DNA of 64,000 nt, taken from Dokdonia sp. Hel_I_53 (GTDB taxonomy: Bacteria; Bacteroidota; Bacteroidia; Flavobacteriales; Flavobacteriaceae). Position numbers and translations under genes: made by a program. The DNA lies in assembly GCF_007827465.1 (NCBI RefSeq), contig NZ_VISL01000001.1:129001-193000 (forward strand), read 5' to 3'. Numbering within the stretch: position 1 is the stretch's first letter; every line of letters begins with the position of its first letter. Of the stretch, positions 18,912-28,195 are shown one piece after another. Under the pieces are notes generated by a model, which had not been told where the DNA came from, ran no database searches, and saw nothing but the letters and a program-made list of their open reading frames with translations.

Positions 18912-19642
18912 TGACAAAGCATCATATTTTATTAGCCGAAGATGATTTTGATTTTGGGAGTATTCTCAAGCAGTATCTCGAGGTACATAACTTTGAAGTT
19001 ACTTGGTGTGAAGATGGGGAAGCGGCTCATAACGCTTTCGCGAAAGCGTACTCAGAAAAAAATCCTTACAGTATCTGTGTGTTAGATGTTATGATGCCAA
19101 AGATGGATGGATTTACCCTAGCCGAAAAATTAATAGAGATACATCCAGAAATCCCATTTGTGTTTCTCACGGCACGCAAAATGAAGGAAGATCGTATACA
19201 GGGATTAAAATTAGGTGCAGATGATTACATCGTAAAGCCTTTTGAGGCAGATATTCTCGTATTACGTTTAAATAATATTTTGAAAAGATCCCAACGGGCA
19301 ATTTTAAATAGACAAAACTCACATAAAAATGTAGAGAATAGTTGTCAAAAAATTGGAAACTATCAATTTGACTTAAAGAATCACATACTAACTATAGGTG
19401 ATAAAAAGCAATCACTCACAGAGCGAGAAGCCCTATTAATTCAATTTTTCTATAAAAATAAAAATCAAATGCTCCGAAGAGAGAACATACTTACAAACAT
19501 CTGGGAAAGCGACGACTTTTTCTCGGGAAGAAGTATGGATGTTTTCATCAGTCGGCTTCGGAAATATTTTAAGGAAGATCCTTCCATCTCAATTGCTAGC
19601 ACGAGAGGGGTGGGGTTAACCTTTAAGATTATGGACGAATAA
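18911..19642 (+). CDS. OmpR/PhoB-family response regulator
   Basis: 243 residues. Receiver domain with acidic pocket Asp11-Asp12, phosphoacceptor Asp59 in VLDVMMPKMDG, Thr in FLTARK and Lys in IVKPF. The C-terminal winged helix (SLTEREALLIQFFYKNKNQMLRRENIL, then SMDVFISRLRKYF) is of the OmpR type. The palindrome at 19033 is translated as AFAKA at 42-46, in a surface stretch before the strand carrying Asp59. It probably controls the secreted protein gene 134 bp downstream; the sequence does not prove this. Confidence 0.95.
   Translation: MTKHHILLAEDDFDFGSILKQYLEVHNFEVTWCEDGEAAHNAFAKAYSEKNPYSICVLDVMMPKMDGFTLAEKLIEIHPEIPFVFLTARKMKEDRIQGLKLGADDYIVKPFEADILVLRLNNILKRSQRAILNRQNSHKNVENSCQKIGNYQFDLKNHILTIGDKKQSLTEREALLIQFFYKNKNQMLRRENILTNIWESDDFFSGRSMDVFISRLRKYFKEDPSISIASTRGVGLTFKIMDE
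19033..19048. repeat. Palindrome copy, inside a gene (AFAKA frame)
   Basis: Perfect 16-mer, read as AFAKA at residues 42-46 of the response regulator. Confidence 0.95.
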
Positions 19643-19776
19643 AATAAAACTTTATTCTGAAGTTATTTTACAACCTATATACGTAATCGATCATCACTGA
19701 TTTTGATGAAGTATATAAAAATCAAAAATCGAACAGTTAATCATTTTCTCTTCATAGAGAATTAAAATTAAAAATT

Positions 19777-21069
19777 ATGAAAACACTTAGGAATATACTT
19801 GTACTTGCTGTATTGGGAATAACAACGACGGGCATTGCTCAAACACTACCTCCCACACCTCCAGCAAAACCTGCGCGACCAGCAAGAGCCGCAGCGCCAG
19901 CCACACCTGTAAACGTGTATGAAGATGCCTCTACAAGAGTTACCACAAACTCTTCAAATAGATCTGTGATTACTCAAACTGGGAATAAAGGGGGTAATAT
20001 TTCCTTTTCTGTAAGTAGTTCAAACGATGAGTATCGTTTAAAGTCAAAATTTCCAAATAGATGTTACCCAGAAGTCAAAGAATTTTTACTTCAAGAAATG
20101 GGGACAAAAAACATGCAGAGTAGTGCAAAATCCATGGTATGGAGCCTAGAAGGAGATGATAATACGGTATATGAAATAGAATTACAGGAGCGTAAACTTG
20201 ATATAGAGCTTGATAAGGAAATAGCATCTCCAGAGCTTATTTCAAAGTTTGAAGACATGGGGATTATATTACGAACCCTTATATCTGGAGGTAGTGAGCG
20301 ACAAGAAGTAGCACGTTTAGAAAGAGAAGCAGATCGTGCACAAAGAGATGCAGAACGAATGCAGCGTGAAGCAGAGCGTCTTGAGGCTATGTCTGTGCGT
20401 GAAGCAGAGCGTCTTTCCCGTGAAGCTGAAAGACTCTCGCGAGAAGCTTACAAATTATCACTTATATCTAAGAGAGGAGGAGGTATAGATGGGTATGTTA
20501 GAGAGGTATTACAACATCAAAGCACTGTTTACCCTTCAAAAATTAGTAAGGGAACAGGGTGGAAGTGGCCAGCAATGCAAGAAGCTCTTTTAAATAAGTT
20601 AATGGAAGATGGTTTTTTGAAGAAAGGAGAAGAGCTCGTATTTGTAAAAGAAGACAGCGGAATGTATGTAAACGGAGATAAAATGAATCCGGCTTCTTGG
20701 TCAAGTTACAATTCACTTTTTAGAAAAAATGGTTACGCCTCCATAGATGACGTAAGTTTTTATAAAAAGGAAAATCATATTGCTGTGATTAACGCAACTT
20801 TTGATTTAGAAGATTTACATGACAATCTTGTACGTAATGGATTGTTGAAAAAGGGCAATGAACAAATCAAAGTCGATATTAATGGGAACTCAATTGTCGT
20901 AAATGGAAAAAAACTCTCAGACGCAGGTGCAGCTCGTTGGAATGCTGTTCTACACACCAATTTAGTTATTCCTGCACCAGGCAAAACGCTTATTGTGGGT
21001 AGTAATTTTATGAGTTTGGGATACTCTTTTGGGAAAAATACATTGGGGACATGGATGTCCTTAGATTAA
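19777..21069 (+). CDS. Secreted coiled-coil protein with duplicated C-terminal motif
   Basis: 430 residues. A signal peptide (about 1-21, ending GIAQ) is followed by a Pro/Ala-rich stretch. Around residues 185-230 lies a charged helix of short repeats (REAERLSREAERLSREA). The C-terminal half contains a motif twice: LLNKLMEDGFLKKGEE...YVNGDKM and LHDNLVRNGLLKKGNE...VVNGKKL, each about 50 residues. Similar segments occur in M56/BlaR1-type and anti-sigma-like proteins of Bacteroidota, from memory. It directly follows the two-component genes and is a candidate target or signalling partner. Confidence 0.75.
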   Translation: MKTLRNILVLAVLGITTTGIAQTLPPTPPAKPARPARAAAPATPVNVYEDASTRVTTNSSNRSVITQTGNKGGNISFSVSSSNDEYRLKSKFPNRCYPEVKEFLLQEMGTKNMQSSAKSMVWSLEGDDNTVYEIELQERKLDIELDKEIASPELISKFEDMGIILRTLISGGSERQEVARLEREADRAQRDAERMQREAERLEAMSVREAERLSREAERLSREAYKLSLISKRGGGIDGYVREVLQHQSTVYPSKISKGTGWKWPAMQEALLNKLMEDGFLKKGEELVFVKEDSGMYVNGDKMNPASWSSYNSLFRKNGYASIDDVSFYKKENHIAVINATFDLEDLHDNLVRNGLLKKGNEQIKVDINGNSIVVNGKKLSDAGAARWNAVLHTNLVIPAPGKTLIVGSNFMSLGYSFGKNTLGTWMSLD

Positions 21070-21089
21070 ATTTTTAATCACTGATAATA

Positions 21090-21127
21090 GAAAAGCCTGA
21101 TCTGTTGCTTGAGCAGGCTTTTCTTTT
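21090..21127 (+). terminator. Terminator of the secreted coiled-coil gene
   Basis: GAAAAGCCTG pairs with CAGGCTTTTC, followed by TTTTTTA. A palindrome copy starts 19 bp further on. Confidence 0.8.
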
Positions 21128-21145
21128 TTAAAATGAAATAAATTA

Positions 21146-21161
21146 CGCTTTCGCGAAAGCG
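21146..21161. repeat. Palindrome copy, between convergent genes
   Basis: Perfect 16-mer located after the plus-strand terminator and 10 bp from the stop codon of the minus-strand gene. Confidence 0.95.
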
Positions 21162-21171
21162 GTTATTGTAT

Positions 21172-21522
21172 TTACTCCTCTTCTTCACTGTGGCTTTCCT
21201 TTGCTAAAAGCTTAGGAGAAATCTTATAAGTAGCTGAATATGTGAGACCAGCTTGTTCTTTCTTAAAAGTAGTAAACGCTCTTTGGGACCAACTATAATC
21301 TGTAGCTTTTTTTTTATGATCTTCGTGTGTTGTATTTGCGTAAGCTTTTCCTTTAAAATATGCTTCAATAGTATAGATCCCTATTCCATAGTATTTAGCT
21401 CGACTTAAAATTTTTTCAAAATCTGTTTCTGTAAAGAGGTAGCTTTGCTCTGTATCCTTCACACCCTTAAGAGCCTTAAGGTCTTTGAATAGATATTGCT
21501 CTAAAAATTCTTCTTTTTCCAT
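21172..21522 (-). CDS. Hypothetical protein, 116 residues
   Basis: No family recognised. The protein is soluble and strongly charged, with a C-terminal acidic tail (SHSEEEE). Aromatic positions are frequent (YYGIGIYTIEAYFKGKAY). No signal peptide or metal motif is visible. The ATG at 21520-21522 is well placed, and the composition is like that of neighbouring genes, so I take it as a real gene. Confidence 0.6.
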   Translation of the reverse strand: MEKEEFLEQYLFKDLKALKGVKDTEQSYLFTETDFEKILSRAKYYGIGIYTIEAYFKGKAYANTTHEDHKKKATDYSWSQRAFTTFKKEQAGLTYSATYKISPKLLAKESHSEEEE

Positions 21523-21683
21523 GTGGTAAAAATCGACATTCTGGATGGGTTAGTGGTAGTATAATCACCAAAGAATTTTATAGTAACAGCTTAATAATTT
21601 TTAAAAACTAATTTAACTACAAACTACCCTGAAGATTTCAGGAAAGTTACTCACTTTATGGTGAGGAAAAGTTTTTTTATCCA

Positions 21684-22988
21684 TCAGCTTAGTTGCTTCT
21701 TGTTGAAACTTGCACCAAGCTTCTCAATTTTTTCAAGGTCAGATTCATTTTTTATATAGGCTCTAGCATCATCTAAAATTAGCAGTGCTTGTTTATTTAT
21801 AATTTTAGGATATTCCTTATCTACACACTCTGTGTCTTTTAAGTAATGTAGAGAAATGAGCATTTTATGCATCATCACAAAATCTGCTTTACAATACTGT
21901 CGCAAACTTGCAAAAATGAAATAAAGTAGCTGCTCAAAGTTGACAGTGTTAAGAGAGACTACAGGTTCTTTAGTAGCATCTAAAATGTAGCTTGTATCTC
22001 TTTTAAGCATTCTAAGAGAAAATAATTCTGTCAAGTAATCTAAGCATGTAATGGCAGTTCCAGGGTCGTTAATCCCTGGGCTCATTGCTTTTACAGCAAT
22101 TTCAGTGAGTTGTTTAAAACCCAAGACATAATTGAGCTTCACAATCTCGCTTCTTGAAAAGCCAAAACAAGATTGCAATTTATCTTGAGCCTCATCATCT
22201 AATGCTTCACTTGATTTCACAATAGGTACGTCTGCAAGTACAAATTCTCCTTTAGCAACTAGCATTTTGAAACGTGACTTATTCTCCATTGCAAGTTTTG
22301 ATAAAGATGTAAAAGCAATGTCATTAAGATGTCCTGAAGTCTTGCTATTGTATTCATTCCAATCGGATGTATTTTCAAAAACCTTATCATGATTACCACT
22401 TTCTTCTTTATCGATGAGTGTCTTTAAGCGTACAGATGCTACAGAGAAGATCCTATCTGTAATATTATTAATTTGTATAGCTTGAGAAATACTATGTATA
22501 AAATAAATAAATGCACCTAACACGTGAATTCCTAAAATAATTCCCACCAACACAGCAAAACCAGGTAATTGATATTTGTTATCTGTAGGCTCAATACTGA
22601 GTAAAATAATAATACAATAAATAATGACCGCTATATAAAAACCAAGAACGTATTGATGTTTTTTGTTTGAGATGAGACCAGGTAAAATACGAGGTGAGTA
22701 GTTGCTGGACGCTTGATTAAGTAAAAGCATTACCATAGAGAAAGAAAACACCATAAGGGATATTATCCCTCCTATAAAGGTACTCAGTAGCGTACGAGCT
22801 GTTTCTGCGTCATTAATAACGAGCCAGGGTGTATTCTCAATAAGATTTTTTGAAACACCTCTGTCTTCTGCATAAAGCATAAGTAAGGCAAATAATAATC
22901 CAAAGATTGCAATCAAGCTTGGAAAAAATGCAATATTCCCTGTGACCTGACTATACAGCATTTTAAGTTTGGTGTAGAGCTTATTCAT
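21684..22988 (-). CDS. DUF2254 predicted membrane protein
   Basis: 434 residues from the ATG at 22986-22988; a GTG two codons upstream is less likely. Four hydrophobic segments in the first 175 residues (about 20-40, 65-90, 115-135 and 145-170) precede a soluble C-terminal domain with MSPGINDPGTAITCLDYL, the hallmark of DUF2254. Function is unknown in the family; a channel or transporter role has been suggested only by topology. It is divergent from the coiled-coil gene at 23236. Confidence 0.85.
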   Translation of the reverse strand: MNKLYTKLKMLYSQVTGNIAFFPSLIAIFGLLFALLMLYAEDRGVSKNLIENTPWLVINDAETARTLLSTFIGGIISLMVFSFSMVMLLLNQASSNYSPRILPGLISNKKHQYVLGFYIAVIIYCIIILLSIEPTDNKYQLPGFAVLVGIILGIHVLGAFIYFIHSISQAIQINNITDRIFSVASVRLKTLIDKEESGNHDKVFENTSDWNEYNSKTSGHLNDIAFTSLSKLAMENKSRFKMLVAKGEFVLADVPIVKSSEALDDEAQDKLQSCFGFSRSEIVKLNYVLGFKQLTEIAVKAMSPGINDPGTAITCLDYLTELFSLRMLKRDTSYILDATKEPVVSLNTVNFEQLLYFIFASLRQYCKADFVMMHKMLISLHYLKDTECVDKEYPKIINKQALLILDDARAYIKNESDLEKIEKLGASFNKKQLS

Positions 22989-23072
22989 AGACACAATTTC
23001 CGTAAAATAGTTTGTCTTCTCTTACTTTTTAGATATTCATTAACAAGATTTCAAAAAGAGATTTTTTTTATT

Positions 23073-23088
23073 CGCTTTCGCGAAAGCG
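23073..23088. repeat. Palindrome copy, between divergent genes
   Basis: Perfect 16-mer in the 247-bp shared upstream region of the DUF2254 gene and the coiled-coil gene. Confidence 0.95.
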
Positions 23089-23235
23089 GTGTTTCAAATA
23101 GGCCTCTATGTCCTAAAAGACACGTACATTTAATTACAAAATCTAGACGTTTATGAAAAGTTTTTTTTTAAATGTGAGAGAAATAAAATCCAATCTTTAT
23201 TATTGTACGTATAACCAATAAACCAAATTTTAATT

Positions 23236-24117
23236 ATGGACAACGAAAAGAACAATAACGGTATTAAAATTATCGCAGGAATTCTAGCAGTACTTCTAGT
23301 AGTTGCTGGAGCATTTGCTGTAAAATTGTACAATCAAGAAAAAGACACCCGATCACAACTTACTAAAGAAAAGAACGTAGTGCTCTCAGATCTTAAAGAA
23401 ATGGTTAATAAGTATGATGTAGTCATAGAAGAGAACAATCTCAAGGACACTGAGCTTAATGATGCACGTGATAAAATACAATCTCTCATAGGGGACATCG
23501 AAGCAAAAGATGCTACTATAGCTAGTCTAGGAAGATATCGTGCAGAGGTTTTTAAACTACGTAATGAGCGTGACTTCTTATTTGCCCAAAACGACTCTTT
23601 ACGTGGTAGTAATGAAATGCTTGCTATGCGTGTGGATAGTACAACCTATGAATTAGAAGTACAACGTGGTCTTGGAGACTCTCTATACCTTGAAAACACA
23701 AAACTTTTTGAGCGCGTGGCTATAGGAGCTGCACTTGCAGCAAATAAATTGCGAGCAGTTGGAGTGATAGAACGTTCTTCTGGAAAACTTGTAGAAAACT
23801 CAAACAATAGACGTATAGATAAAGTGAGAGCCTGTTATACAGTACCTCAAAACAGACTTGCAGAAGCTGGTGATAGAGAGCTATATGTTCAAGTAATTGA
23901 TCCTTCTGGAAAAACTTTAGGAAGTGCAGAGACCGTTGCATTTGATGGAGAAATGATTACTTACAGTACGATATCAAAGTTTTACTATGAAAATGCTGCA
24001 CTAGATATTTGTGAAAATATAGCCCCATCAGGTAAAGAATTTGCAGAAGGGAAATATGAAGTAAAGATTTATGATGAAGCAAAATTAATTGCTCAGACAT
24101 CTTTTACAATGAAGTAA
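23236..24117 (+). CDS. Membrane-anchored coiled-coil protein
   Basis: 293 residues. A short cytoplasmic N-terminus (MDNEKNNNG) precedes one membrane helix (about 11-30). Residues 35-160 are predicted coiled coil, rich in Glu, Lys and Leu. The C-terminal region (about 160-293) looks like a compact beta-rich domain (ELYVQVIDPSGKTLGSAE, EGKYEVKIYDEAKLIAQTSF). Such proteins are common in Flavobacteriaceae and are sometimes labelled as chromosome-segregation-like because of the coiled coil; I see no evidence for that role. It has its own terminator. Confidence 0.7.
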   Translation: MDNEKNNNGIKIIAGILAVLLVVAGAFAVKLYNQEKDTRSQLTKEKNVVLSDLKEMVNKYDVVIEENNLKDTELNDARDKIQSLIGDIEAKDATIASLGRYRAEVFKLRNERDFLFAQNDSLRGSNEMLAMRVDSTTYELEVQRGLGDSLYLENTKLFERVAIGAALAANKLRAVGVIERSSGKLVENSNNRRIDKVRACYTVPQNRLAEAGDRELYVQVIDPSGKTLGSAETVAFDGEMITYSTISKFYYENAALDICENIAPSGKEFAEGKYEVKIYDEAKLIAQTSFTMK

Positions 24118-24136
24118 GATTTGTTTTAATAAAGTA

Positions 24137-24175
24137 AAAAATCCGCAGTACAATTGCTACTGCGGATTTTTTTAT
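24137..24175 (+). terminator. Terminator of the coiled-coil gene
   Basis: A 14-bp stem (AAAAATCCGCAGTA and its complement) with a 7-base loop runs into TTTTTTTATTTT. Confidence 0.9.
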
Positions 24176-24251
24176 TTTAGATTGAAAATAGCCAAAAAAG
24201 ATAAGAGGCTAATGTTAGTTTATATTTTAAAGCATATTTGAATTTATTCTC

Positions 24252-25055
24252 TTAATTCATTTCAGGATACCAATCTAGTTGAACCACTTCAATAAATTCA
24301 TTATTATCATTTATGAGCTTTGCAAATTTTTCAACATCACTCAATCCATTTTTCCCTCTATAATGGTAAGGGTATACCTTTGTTGGCGCAAAATCTAGAA
24401 CTGCGCTTGCAGCATTCTCTACGGTCATTGTATATGGTAAGTTCATACAAACAAAAGCAACATCTATATCTTTTAAATTACGCATTTCTGGAATATCCTC
24501 CGTATCGCCAGAAAAATAAATACGCTTTCCAGCCTTTTCAATTACATATCCGTTACCGCGACCCTTGGGGTGTTTATCAAGGTCTTCTTTACGTAAATTA
24601 TACATAGGTATGGCATTTATGGTAAACCCCGCTACGTCTGCACTATTCCCATTATCTAGAATCACAATATTTTTTTTTAGATTTTCAGGTAACTTTAAAG
24701 CAACCGCTTGAGGCACTATAAACTTAGCTCCATTTGTGTTCATACCTTCTAATGTTTCAACATTCAGATGATCACCATGAATATCTGTGATTAAAACAAC
24801 ATCTGGTGAATTGTATTTTTCATAGATACTACCCCCACCTACTGGATCTACATACATGGTTGTCCCGTCCCAACTTAAAATGGTTGAGGCGTGAGAAATG
24901 GGCGTGATGTCAAAATTTTTACTGTCTGAAGTAGATAAATTTTCTTCCTTTACGGTTTTCTCAGCAACGATCTCATCGTTTTTTGTCGTCTTTTCTTTAC
25001 AGCTTGTAAAAGCTAGGGTTGTGACAGCTATCACAGCAAGTGTAATCTTTTTCAT
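24252..25055 (-). CDS. Metallo-beta-lactamase-fold hydrolase, lipoprotein
   Basis: 267 residues from the ATG at 25053-25055, which gives a clean lipoprotein signal (LAFTSC, Cys19); an upstream start at 25079 would add eight residues before it and is rejected. The fold is UlaG/UPF0173-like: HASTILSWDG, TDIHGDHLN (the HxHxDH motif with its first His changed to Asp), GNGYVIEKAGKRIYFSGDTED and PYHYRG. It probably binds two metals in the periplasm or on the outer membrane. The substrate is unknown. Confidence 0.85.
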   Translation of the reverse strand: MKKITLAVIAVTTLAFTSCKEKTTKNDEIVAEKTVKEENLSTSDSKNFDITPISHASTILSWDGTTMYVDPVGGGSIYEKYNSPDVVLITDIHGDHLNVETLEGMNTNGAKFIVPQAVALKLPENLKKNIVILDNGNSADVAGFTINAIPMYNLRKEDLDKHPKGRGNGYVIEKAGKRIYFSGDTEDIPEMRNLKDIDVAFVCMNLPYTMTVENAASAVLDFAPTKVYPYHYRGKNGLSDVEKFAKLINDNNEFIEVVQLDWYPEMN

Positions 25056-25192
25056 AACGGTATTTTTTAATTTAAACATTGTAGGATATCAAAATGATTT
25101 TTTTAAATTTTCAGAGCAATATCGTTACGAAGTTATAGCATCACTTATAGATTCAAGAACTGGTTATCAAAATCTTAACGGTATTTATAGTT

Positions 25193-25654
25193 TTAAAAAA
25201 CTAATTCCATTTTTATGTTTGCTCTCTCATAACTGGCATTAGCTTCAACTGGTATTTCTTTAAATCCATATTTTTTATAAATGTGGATAGCATTTTCTAA
25301 AACTGTATTGGAGTAGAGTATAAGGGAAGGTTTTTCATGTGTTCTAGCAAATGAAATACAATGCTCCATTAAGTGCTTGCCAATGCCTCTACCTCTTGAT
25401 TCTGGAAGAACCGCCATTTTAGTCAACTCAAAAATATCCTCTTGAGAAGTGGGCATTAAAGCTACTGTACCAAGTATTTTATTATCTTCTTTTGCAAAGA
25501 AAATAAATCCTCCTTTGTGGATGATATAGTGCTCAGGATCACTTAAAACAGCTAGGTCATAAGGTTCTACATAAAAGTAGGTCTCAAGCCATTCTATATT
25601 GAGTTTCTTGAAATCTTTTGCGTACTGAGAGTTATATGATATTATTTCCATCAT
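25193..25654 (-). CDS. GNAT family N-acetyltransferase
   Basis: 153 residues. The acetyl-CoA motif A is clear: VLPESRGRGIGKHLMEHCISFA, followed by LYSNTVLENAIHIYKKYGFKEI, the typical GNAT end. The acceptor is unknown. Its start overlaps the end of hutG by 23 bp, so translation is probably coupled, and a link to histidine breakdown is possible but not shown. Confidence 0.85.
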   Translation of the reverse strand: MMEIISYNSQYAKDFKKLNIEWLETYFYVEPYDLAVLSDPEHYIIHKGGFIFFAKEDNKILGTVALMPTSQEDIFELTKMAVLPESRGRGIGKHLMEHCISFARTHEKPSLILYSNTVLENAIHIYKKYGFKEIPVEANASYERANIKMELVF

Positions 25655-26651
25655 TGTTTTGTATAAAATCTGTAACTAAGTAAGTCAGTGCTTTTCCTAC
25701 CTGCTGAGAGTTTGCTAGTGAAGGTGCAGCTTCACATATATGAAAATAGCGACAATATCTAGACGCTGAAAGTAATTTTACAAACGATCTAGTTGTGTTA
25801 AGGGAAAACCCGCTTGGACTCATTGCACTACTGGGAAAACTTGCTATACTGTCACAATCAAGTTCTAACCCAAAAGATTCATCAATTATAGTATTTATAA
25901 AATCGCTAAATGCTTCTAATTGTGCATTGGGGAAAAGCATATCCTCCATAAACTTGTATGTGATAGTATGACCATGTTTTTTATTATGTTCCTCTATAAA
26001 ATTGAATACGTACTGTGGAGTATAATTTTTATGCAGCCCAAAGACTCCATATTTATTTAAATATGGTCCTTCTTTATCATTTAAGGCATATGAAAATCCA
26101 TTACCGCTATGTCTATAATCTGTAAGCCTTAAGTCTGTATGTGCATCTATATTCACACAATTAAGAGCTTGCCCTAAAGCATTTGTCGCACCTTTTAAAT
26201 TTCCATAAGCATTATTGTGACCACCTCCTATAACAATAGGTATTTTACCAGCTTCTATGATGCGCTGTACCACAATAGCCACTTTATTATCTATTCTTTT
26301 TACAATAGCACCTAATATATTTCTGTCAGTTTTTTCATTGATTTCTTCATCTGGTGAAACTGTGATTTTCCCTAAAAGTATAACATTAGATTCCTTGTTA
26401 TAGGAGTTTACTTGAATGTTGCAAAATGAATTTAAGAAAACATTCCAAGCGTTACTAGCACCAGATTTTCCATAATTTGCTTGTACTCCAATGTCTTCAC
26501 AAATACCAAAAATCACAAACTTTTGTGTAAGTTCAGAAAGAGAATCAAGGCTGTCGCAAAGAGTAATTTTTTCACCAAGTTTTGTTTCGCTTTCGCGAAA
26601 GCGTATCAAGGATTCTAGTTCTTCTTTTTGCTGTAATTGTAATTGGATCAT
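25632..26651 (-). CDS. hutG: Formimidoylglutamase (arginase superfamily)
   Basis: 339 residues. The metal ligands of the ureohydrolase fold are present: GGGHNNAYGN, NIDAHTDLR and LDCDSI. HutG hydrolyses N-formimidoyl-L-glutamate to glutamate and formamide, the last step of one histidine degradation route. Assignment within the superfamily rests on the imidazolonepropionase gene 141 bp upstream on the same strand. The palindrome at 26588 encodes RFRES near residues 17-21. The other two pathway genes (hutH, hutU) are not in this window. Confidence 0.8.
   Translation of the reverse strand: MIQLQLQQKEELESLIRFRESETKLGEKITLCDSLDSLSELTQKFVIFGICEDIGVQANYGKSGASNAWNVFLNSFCNIQVNSYNKESNVILLGKITVSPDEEINEKTDRNILGAIVKRIDNKVAIVVQRIIEAGKIPIVIGGGHNNAYGNLKGATNALGQALNCVNIDAHTDLRLTDYRHSGNGFSYALNDKEGPYLNKYGVFGLHKNYTPQYVFNFIEEHNKKHGHTITYKFMEDMLFPNAQLEAFSDFINTIIDESFGLELDCDSIASFPSSAMSPSGFSLNTTRSFVKLLSASRYCRYFHICEAAPSLANSQQVGKALTYLVTDFIQNNDGNNII
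26588..26603. repeat. Palindrome copy, inside a gene (RFRES frame)
   Basis: Perfect 16-mer in the 5' part of hutG, translated as RFRES. Confidence 0.95.
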
Positions 26652-26792
26652 ACATTCAAAAATTTATTGTGTAACAAAGAGACACGTTTTATGAATATTC
26701 TTAATAGCCGAAGACTCCCTAGGGTACATAGACCATTTCCATTCAAAAATAATCACTACTGTTTTTTTGTTTTACATCAAAATTAGATCAAA

Positions 26793-28037
26793 TCATAAAA
26801 CCTCTCCGTTTACGATCAGAGTTTCTATTTGGCTTTCGCCAAAATGATATGGTATTGCTTTGTATGAATTAAGAGGTTTTGTAATAATTAAATTTGCTTT
26901 TTTCCCCTTAGTAATACTACCTGTTTCATTGGCAACATCCATAGAGAAGGCTCCATTGATCGTAGCAGCAATTATTGCCTCTGCTGGTGTCATTTTTAAA
27001 TTGATGCACGCTTGAGAAACTACAAAATTCATTGACAAGCTTGGGGAAGTGCCAGGGTTATAATCGGTTGCAATAGCAATAGGTAATCCTGCACTAATGA
27101 TACGTCTTGCAGGAGTATAGGGTATATTTATAAAAAATGAACACCCAGGTAGTGCTACAGGAATGGTTGTAGATCCTTGAAGAGCTTTAATATCTTGATC
27201 CGTAAGTTCCTCTAAGTGATCTACAGAAAGTGCATCTAGTGCTACGGCTTTCTCGATGCCTCCTATACTTGTAAATTGATTTACGTGCACTTTAGGTTTA
27301 AGACGGTACTTTATTCCTGCTGTTAAAATGGTGTCCATTTCTTGAACTGTAAAATACCCTGTCTCACAAAATATATCAACAAAATCTACAAGGGGACTGT
27401 CAGTTTCAGTACTGCTACAAAAAGAAGGTATCATCTCCTCAACAATCTCTTTTATGTATGCATCTCTATTTTCTTTGAATCGCTCGGGAATTGCATGGGC
27501 TGCAAGTAGGGTAGCTTTTATGGGTATAGCTACGTCTTTCTTAAGTCTCTGTATAACACGTAACATTTTGAGTTCTGCTTCAACAGTAAGGCCATATCCA
27601 GATTTAATTTCTATAGCTCCTGTCCCTAAAGATATTGCTTTGTGAAGTCTCTTTAAAGCATCTTTGTAAAGATCATCTTCAGACATTTCTCTCAATCTGC
27701 GGGCACTGTTTAAAATCCCTCCACCTCGACTAGCGATTTCTTGATAGGATAAACCATTAATACGATCTACAAACTCATCTTCCCGTGTAGCTGCATAGAT
27801 AAGATGCGTGTGTGAATCACACCACATAGGCATAACGATTTGCCCCGTAGCATCTATAACTTCATCTGCGGCAATAGGATGTAAGTCATCCATAAGTCCA
27901 TATTCATAAATGCGATCTTCCTTAATAACGAGATATGCGTTTTCTAGCATATGTAACTCGTTCATATTATCGCCTGCGACTGGTTTTTGATATTCTCCTG
28001 TCACCAATAGCTGGTGAATGTTTGTAATTAATTTCAT
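26793..28037 (-). CDS. hutI: Imidazolonepropionase
   Basis: 414 residues from the ATG at 28035-28037 (MKLITNIHQL); an upstream in-frame start at 28055 is less likely. Amidohydrolase features: MPMWCDSHTHLIYAATR with the HxH metal pair, the long AIEIKSGYGL segment, HAIPERF, KVHVNQF, and IAIATDYNPGTSPS. The enzyme opens the ring of imidazolonepropionate to give formimidoylglutamate, the substrate of the neighbouring hutG product. Confidence 0.93.
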   Translation of the reverse strand: MKLITNIHQLLVTGEYQKPVAGDNMNELHMLENAYLVIKEDRIYEYGLMDDLHPIAADEVIDATGQIVMPMWCDSHTHLIYAATREDEFVDRINGLSYQEIASRGGGILNSARRLREMSEDDLYKDALKRLHKAISLGTGAIEIKSGYGLTVEAELKMLRVIQRLKKDVAIPIKATLLAAHAIPERFKENRDAYIKEIVEEMIPSFCSSTETDSPLVDFVDIFCETGYFTVQEMDTILTAGIKYRLKPKVHVNQFTSIGGIEKAVALDALSVDHLEELTDQDIKALQGSTTIPVALPGCSFFINIPYTPARRIISAGLPIAIATDYNPGTSPSLSMNFVVSQACINLKMTPAEAIIAATINGAFSMDVANETGSITKGKKANLIITKPLNSYKAIPYHFGESQIETLIVNGEVL

Positions 28038-28195
28038 TGCGAATAAAGGTAACAACTTTATCTCAGTCTATTTTATCAAAAAAAATAACTAGAATAACAA
28101 GTCGGTCGTTAAAATTTTGAATTTGATGATCAAAGAAAATCATTCTCAAACGGGAACGGTTTTTCGTATTTTTAAAGAATAAAAATTGAAAGAAA

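Noticed and set aside
25193..28037. A complete histidine utilisation operon
   Set aside because: Only hutG and hutI are present, with a GNAT gene; hutH and hutU are not in the window.
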